A DNA stretch of 23,482 nucleotides. Source: Nitrospinota bacterium. Lineage in GTDB: Bacteria > Nitrospinota_A > UBA7883 > JACRLM01. The position numbers and the translations under genes were made by a program. Location of the stretch: contig JADGAO010000019.1 in the NCBI GenBank assembly GCA_015231995.1, positions 1 through 23,482 on the forward strand. Direction: 5' to 3'. The number at the start of each line of letters is the position of its first letter. Within the stretch, counting starts at the first letter, position 1. The notes below the pieces were generated by a model. The model saw only the letters and a program-made list of their open reading frames with translations, did no database searches and was not told the DNA's origin. Below are positions 20,668-23,482 of this stretch, piece after piece.

Positions 20668-21999
20668 CTACCCCTTCAACCGCTCGTCGAGCGCCCGTTT
20701 CACAGCGTCCACGTCGGGCGGCAAGTGCAGAGGCAGGTTGGAATAGCGGCTCTCCACGTCCGGCAGACGCCGCTCGTGGTAGTCGAGCTTGAACTTGGAG
20801 AACTTCAACCCGTGCGCCGTGGAGACCACGACCACTTTTTGTTCGCGCCTCACAACTCCCCTGTCCACAAGCTTGAACAACGCCGCCAGCGCCACGCCTG
20901 TGTGGGGGCATGTGTACATCCCCGTCTTGTCGCCACGGGCGCATGCGTCGGCTATCTCCTGCTCGGAAGCCTGTTCCACGATGCCGTCGAACTCTTTTAA
21001 CATCTTCACGGCTTTTTCAAGCGACACAGGGTCGCCAATCTGGATCGCCGAGGCGTATGTCTTTTGAGCCTGTATCGGCGCGTAATTCGTGAAGCCGGTC
21101 TTGTAATACCGGTACAGCGGGTTGGCCTTTTCCGCCTGGGCGCAGACTATGCGGGGGCGTTTTTTGATAAGCCCGAGTTTTTCCATCATCAGGAAACCTT
21201 TGCCGAGCGCGGAGACGTTGCCGAGGTTGCCGCCGGGGATTATCACCACGTCCGGCACGTCCCAGTCGAACTGATGGGCCATCTCCATGCTGACGGTCTT
21301 TTGACCTTCGATGCGTAGCGAGTTTTTCGAGTTTGCGAGGTAGATGGTTTTGTCTTCGGCGATCTTCTGCACGACCTTCATGCACCCGTCGAAATCCGTA
21401 TCCAGCGATATAACCAGCGCGCCGTTGGCGATGGGCTGTATCAACTGCTCGTTGGAAACTTTGCCGGTGGGCAGAAAGACGATGGACTGTATCCCCGCCG
21501 CCGCGCAGTAGGCCGCCAGAGCCGCAGAGGTGTCACCCGTGGAGGCGCAGGCGACGGCGCGTATCTCTTTGCCCTCCGCCTTCATCTGCTTGACCATGGA
21601 GACTAGCACTGTCATCCCCAGGTCCTTAAACGAACCGGTGTGACTGTTGCCGCAGAGTTTTATCCAGAGATCGGGCAGGCCGATTTCCGCCCCCAGCCTC
21701 TCCGCCCAGAAAAGGTTGCTCTCCCCCTCGAACATCGAGACGACGTTCGTGTCCGCCACTTCCGGGCAGACCCATTCCTTGAGCCGCCACACCCCGGAGC
21801 CGTATGGCCACATGTTCCGCATCCTGCGCTCGTCGAACAGGCGCACCCATTCCGCCGCCGACGTTTTGGAAAGCTCGTCCATGTCATGGACGACTTGAAG
21901 GAGCGAACCGCACTCCCCGCAGTTGTATATGACCTCGGTGAGGCTGTATCGTTTGCGGCAGTTTTCGTTAAAACATTCGAACCAGGCGGTGTAGGCCAC
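20668..21999 (-). CDS. thrC: Threonine synthase
   Basis: 443 residues. An N-terminal zinc-ribbon-like segment (C-F-N-E-N-C and C-G-E-C, residues 9-30) precedes a fold-type II PLP enzyme core with the Schiff-base lysine in H-T-G-S-F-K-D-L-G and the phosphate-cradle motif I-P-G-G-N-L-G-N. This is the form of threonine synthase that converts O-phosphohomoserine to threonine. The start is GTG (21999), with GGA 9 nt upstream and a near-consensus promoter about 50 nt away. The gene is divergent from the PhnP-like hydrolase. Cysteate synthase and related enzymes share the fold, but the motifs and length fit threonine synthase best. Confidence 0.9.
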   Translation of the reverse strand: MAYTAWFECFNENCRKRYSLTEVIYNCGECGSLLQVVHDMDELSKTSAAEWVRLFDERRMRNMWPYGSGVWRLKEWVCPEVADTNVVSMFEGESNLFWAERLGAEIGLPDLWIKLCGNSHTGSFKDLGMTVLVSMVKQMKAEGKEIRAVACASTGDTSAALAAYCAAAGIQSIVFLPTGKVSNEQLIQPIANGALVISLDTDFDGCMKVVQKIAEDKTIYLANSKNSLRIEGQKTVSMEMAHQFDWDVPDVVIIPGGNLGNVSALGKGFLMMEKLGLIKKRPRIVCAQAEKANPLYRYYKTGFTNYAPIQAQKTYASAIQIGDPVSLEKAVKMLKEFDGIVEQASEQEIADACARGDKTGMYTCPHTGVALAALFKLVDRGVVRREQKVVVVSTAHGLKFSKFKLDYHERRLPDVESRYSNLPLHLPPDVDAVKRALDERLKG

Positions 22000-22049
22000 T
22001 TTTTATATTCCGTTTGAACTTCGATGATAATCGGGAATGAACCAGAATG

Positions 22050-22079
22050 ATTATATTTTTCAACCGGCGGGCTTGTCAA
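22050..22079 (-). promoter_or_regulatory. Sigma70 promoter of threonine synthase
   Basis: On the minus strand TTGACA (22074-22079), 18-nt spacer, TATAAT (22050-22055): both hexamers perfect. Transcription should begin near 22043, giving a leader of about 45 nt before GTG 21999. Confidence 0.8.
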
Positions 22080-22122
22080 TTTAAGCCCGAGTCTCCGCCA
22101 AAATATAGCGGCGCGGCGGGGG

Positions 22123-22146
22123 TTGACAAATCCACCTCAAAGGTGG
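22123..22146 (+). promoter_or_regulatory. Possible -35 and hairpin upstream of the PhnP-like gene
   Basis: TTGACA at 22123-22128 is a perfect -35, but no good -10 follows at 16-18 nt. Directly after it CCACCT/AGGTGG (22132-22137 and 22141-22146) form a perfect 6-bp hairpin with a CAA loop, which may be an operator or a leader structure. Another inverted repeat (CGCCCG/CGGGCG) lies in the following 40 bp. Confidence 0.3.
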
Positions 22147-22208
22147 GTCAATTGAGGTTGCGCCCGCATGAAATTGACGGGCGGGTTACGGCTGAAAATG
22201 AGGTTGTC

Positions 22209-22973
22209 ATGGATCAGCTTACGTTTCTTGGCACGGGGACTTCCACCGGCGTGCCGATGATCGGGTGCTCGTGCAGTGTGTGCCGGTCGCCCAACGCTAA
22301 AGACAAACGTATGCGCTCCTCCGTGTGGATCCAAGCCGGGGGGATGAGCGTGGTGATAGACACCTCCACCGATTTCCGGACACAGGCTCTGGCTGTCGGA
22401 ATGACCGCTCTGGACGCGGTGTTTTTCACGCATTATCACGCCGACCATATCCACGGCATTGACGACCTGCGTAGCTTCAATTTCATCCACAACCGCGCCA
22501 TCGAGTGTTACGGAGGAGCTGACGCCCTTGAGCGGATCAGGGGGATGTTCGGCTACATATTCGACGGCAGGCCGGACACCGGCGGCGGAAAACCGAGACT
22601 TGAGCTTAACGCCATAACCGCCCCGGTGACGGTTGGAGGGTTGACCGTGGAGCCTATCCCCGTAATGCACGGGGAGCTTGAGGTTTATGGCTACCGGGTG
22701 AACAAGACGGCGTATGTCACCGACTGCTCACGCATACCAGAGCCTTCACTGCGCAGGCTCGAGGGACTTGATTGCCTTATCTTGGGAGCTCTCGGTATAA
22801 AATCTCATCCCACCCATTTCACGCTGGAACAGGCGTTGGCCGCCATATCCACCCTTGCGCCCAAACGGGCGTACCTGACGCATCTGAACCATAACATAGG
22901 CCATGACGAGGTGTCTGCCAATCTGCCGCCGAACGTTTTTCTGGCTTACGACGGGCTTGCGATAGGGATTTAG
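22209..22973 (+). CDS. Metallo-beta-lactamase-fold hydrolase, PhnP-like
   Basis: 254 residues from ATG 22209, which has GAGG 5 nt upstream and begins the family's usual sequence (L-T-F-L-G-T-G-T-S-T-G-V-P); the open frame upstream runs back through the thrC promoter and is not used. A CSCSVC cysteine cluster near residue 20 matches the structural zinc site of the PhnP group, and T-H-Y-H-A-D-H is the catalytic dinuclear metal motif, with further ligands in V-M-H-G-E, V-T-D-C and L-N-H-N. PhnP cleaves 5-phosphoribosyl 1,2-cyclic phosphate; many homologues occur outside phosphonate operons and may act on other phosphodiesters or nucleotides. No phn genes are present, so the substrate is open. 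Confidence 0.85.
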   Translation: MDQLTFLGTGTSTGVPMIGCSCSVCRSPNAKDKRMRSSVWIQAGGMSVVIDTSTDFRTQALAVGMTALDAVFFTHYHADHIHGIDDLRSFNFIHNRAIECYGGADALERIRGMFGYIFDGRPDTGGGKPRLELNAITAPVTVGGLTVEPIPVMHGELEVYGYRVNKTAYVTDCSRIPEPSLRRLEGLDCLILGALGIKSHPTHFTLEQALAAISTLAPKRAYLTHLNHNIGHDEVSANLPPNVFLAYDGLAIGI

Positions 22974-22997
22974 GAGGTGTGCCCCCCTGATAAGGGA

Positions 22998-23194
22998 GAG
23001 CTTTGCATAACGCTCTTGTTGCTGTCCGAGGTGTTCTTCACCTCGGACTCCTGGCGCAAGCTCATTGATAAACAAAAACGGCGGGGTGAAGAACACCCCG
23101 CCGAGCGTCAAAAATCTGTTCTTGTTTTGATCCTTCAGTCGCGAAGCTCCTTCAGGATGACAAAATATCGAAATCGTTTGGTTATGCAAAGCTC
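22998..23194 (+). repeat. MITE-like palindromic element, copy B
   Basis: A 197-bp element bounded by perfect 14-bp terminal inverted repeats, GAGCTTTGCATAAC (22998-23011) and GTTATGCAAAGCTC (23181-23194). Inside are two perfect 10-bp-stem hairpins, 23024-23048 (loop TTCTT) and 23079-23103 (loop AAGAA), whose central parts are reverse complements of each other. The core matches copy A near 4234-4415 in the same orientation. It carries no gene and fills most of the space between the PhnP-like gene and apt. No target-site duplication is evident by eye. Confidence 0.8.
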
Positions 23195-23223
23195 GCCTTT
23201 TTCCGGAACGCCGCCTAAATTGT

Positions 23224-23252
23224 TGACAACGGCTGGCTGTAAGGCTATTTAT
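23224..23252 (+). promoter_or_regulatory. Sigma70 promoter of apt
   Basis: TTGACA (23224-23229), 17-nt spacer, TATTTA (23247-23252), giving a predicted transcript start near 23259 and a leader of about 36 nt before the apt ATG. It begins 30 bp beyond the right end of the palindromic element. Confidence 0.7.
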
Positions 23253-23294
23253 TGATGGTCTTTTCCACATCCAATACATGGGAGCGTTTCACTA

Positions 23295-23482
23295 ATGCCA
23301 GGAGAGCTTAAGAAAGCGATTAGAGAGATACCGGATTTTCCAAAACCGGGCATCCTTTTTTACGACATCACTACGCTATTCTCCGACGCAAGGGCGTTCC
23401 GCCATGCGGTGGATATGCTGGTTCACAGGTATATCGCAAACCGGCCCGACATTTTTGTGGGAGTGGAAGCCAGAGGTTTTGT
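23295..23482 (+). CDS. apt: Adenine phosphoribosyltransferase, 5' end only
   Basis: The first 62 codons before the window ends. The N-terminal hallmark I-R-E-I-P-D-F-P-K-P-G-I-L-F-Y-D-I-T is diagnostic of APRT, and V-G-V-E-A-R-G-F is the start of the substrate-binding core. The enzyme salvages adenine to AMP using PRPP in the cytoplasm. ATG 23295 is preceded by a GGAG about 11 nt upstream and by a good promoter. The PRPP motif lies beyond the window and cannot be checked. Confidence 0.92.
   Translation, partial: MPGELKKAIREIPDFPKPGILFYDITTLFSDARAFRHAVDMLVHRYIANRPDIFVGVEARGF

Noticed and set aside
22047..22208. Upstream extension of the PhnP-like gene
   Set aside because: It passes through the thrC promoter and hairpins; the conserved N-terminus and a good ribosome site fit ATG 22209.

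Overview
The window looks like part of a Gram-negative, probably anaerobic or facultatively anaerobic bacterial chromosome of moderately high GC. The evidence is corrinoid-dependent C1 genes at the left edge, an exported thioredoxin-like protein, sigma70-type promoters, and intergenic DNA full of palindromic dispersed repeats. I cannot assign a phylum; a Desulfobacterota-, Nitrospirota- or Nitrospinota-like lineage is only a guess. No RNA gene, CRISPR array, transposase or integrase is visible.

Left flank (1-4192, + strand): the 3' end of an MtaA/CmuA-type (UroD-superfamily) methyltransferase, a RACo-like ferredoxin-ASKHA corrinoid-reactivating ATPase, and a hydantoinase/oxoprolinase-family ASKHA protein. 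They are tightly packed as one operon for methyl transfer through a corrinoid protein. A palindromic repeat follows, then an eight-repeat Sel1 protein on the minus strand.

Centre (5689-18899): an accessory signalling block. On the minus strand are a TPR / Rossmann-like / class III nucleotidyl cyclase protein and, 49 nt downstream, an HD-domain-like protein. Divergently transcribed from the cyclase are a stand-alone cyclic-nucleotide-binding protein, a membrane protein with an N-terminal vWA (MIDAS) domain and a C-terminal PilZ-like domain, and a membrane-anchored long coiled-coil protein carrying a very recent internal duplication. Facing these, and ending on the base next to the coiled-coil stop codon, is a three-gene minus-strand operon: ParA-like ATPase, MinD/FlhG-like ATPase, and a 1207-residue DUF4062-NTPase-TPR (STAND-type) protein, joined by 4-bp ATGA overlaps. 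The set has the parts to make, sense and possibly degrade a cyclic nucleotide, plus a membrane sensor or scaffold, a STAND switch and two positioning-type ATPases. I do not recognise this combination as a named system; its unity is inference from gene order.

Right flank (18900-23482): about 1 kb of gene-free repeat-rich DNA, including a 380-bp element with imperfect terminal inverted repeats and a row of hairpins. Then come a periplasmic SoxW-like thioredoxin, a 23-codon ORF that may couple its translation, threonine synthase with a near-consensus promoter, a divergent PhnP-like metallo-beta-lactamase-fold hydrolase, a MITE-like palindromic element, and the start of apt behind a good sigma70 promoter. 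These are mostly housekeeping genes.
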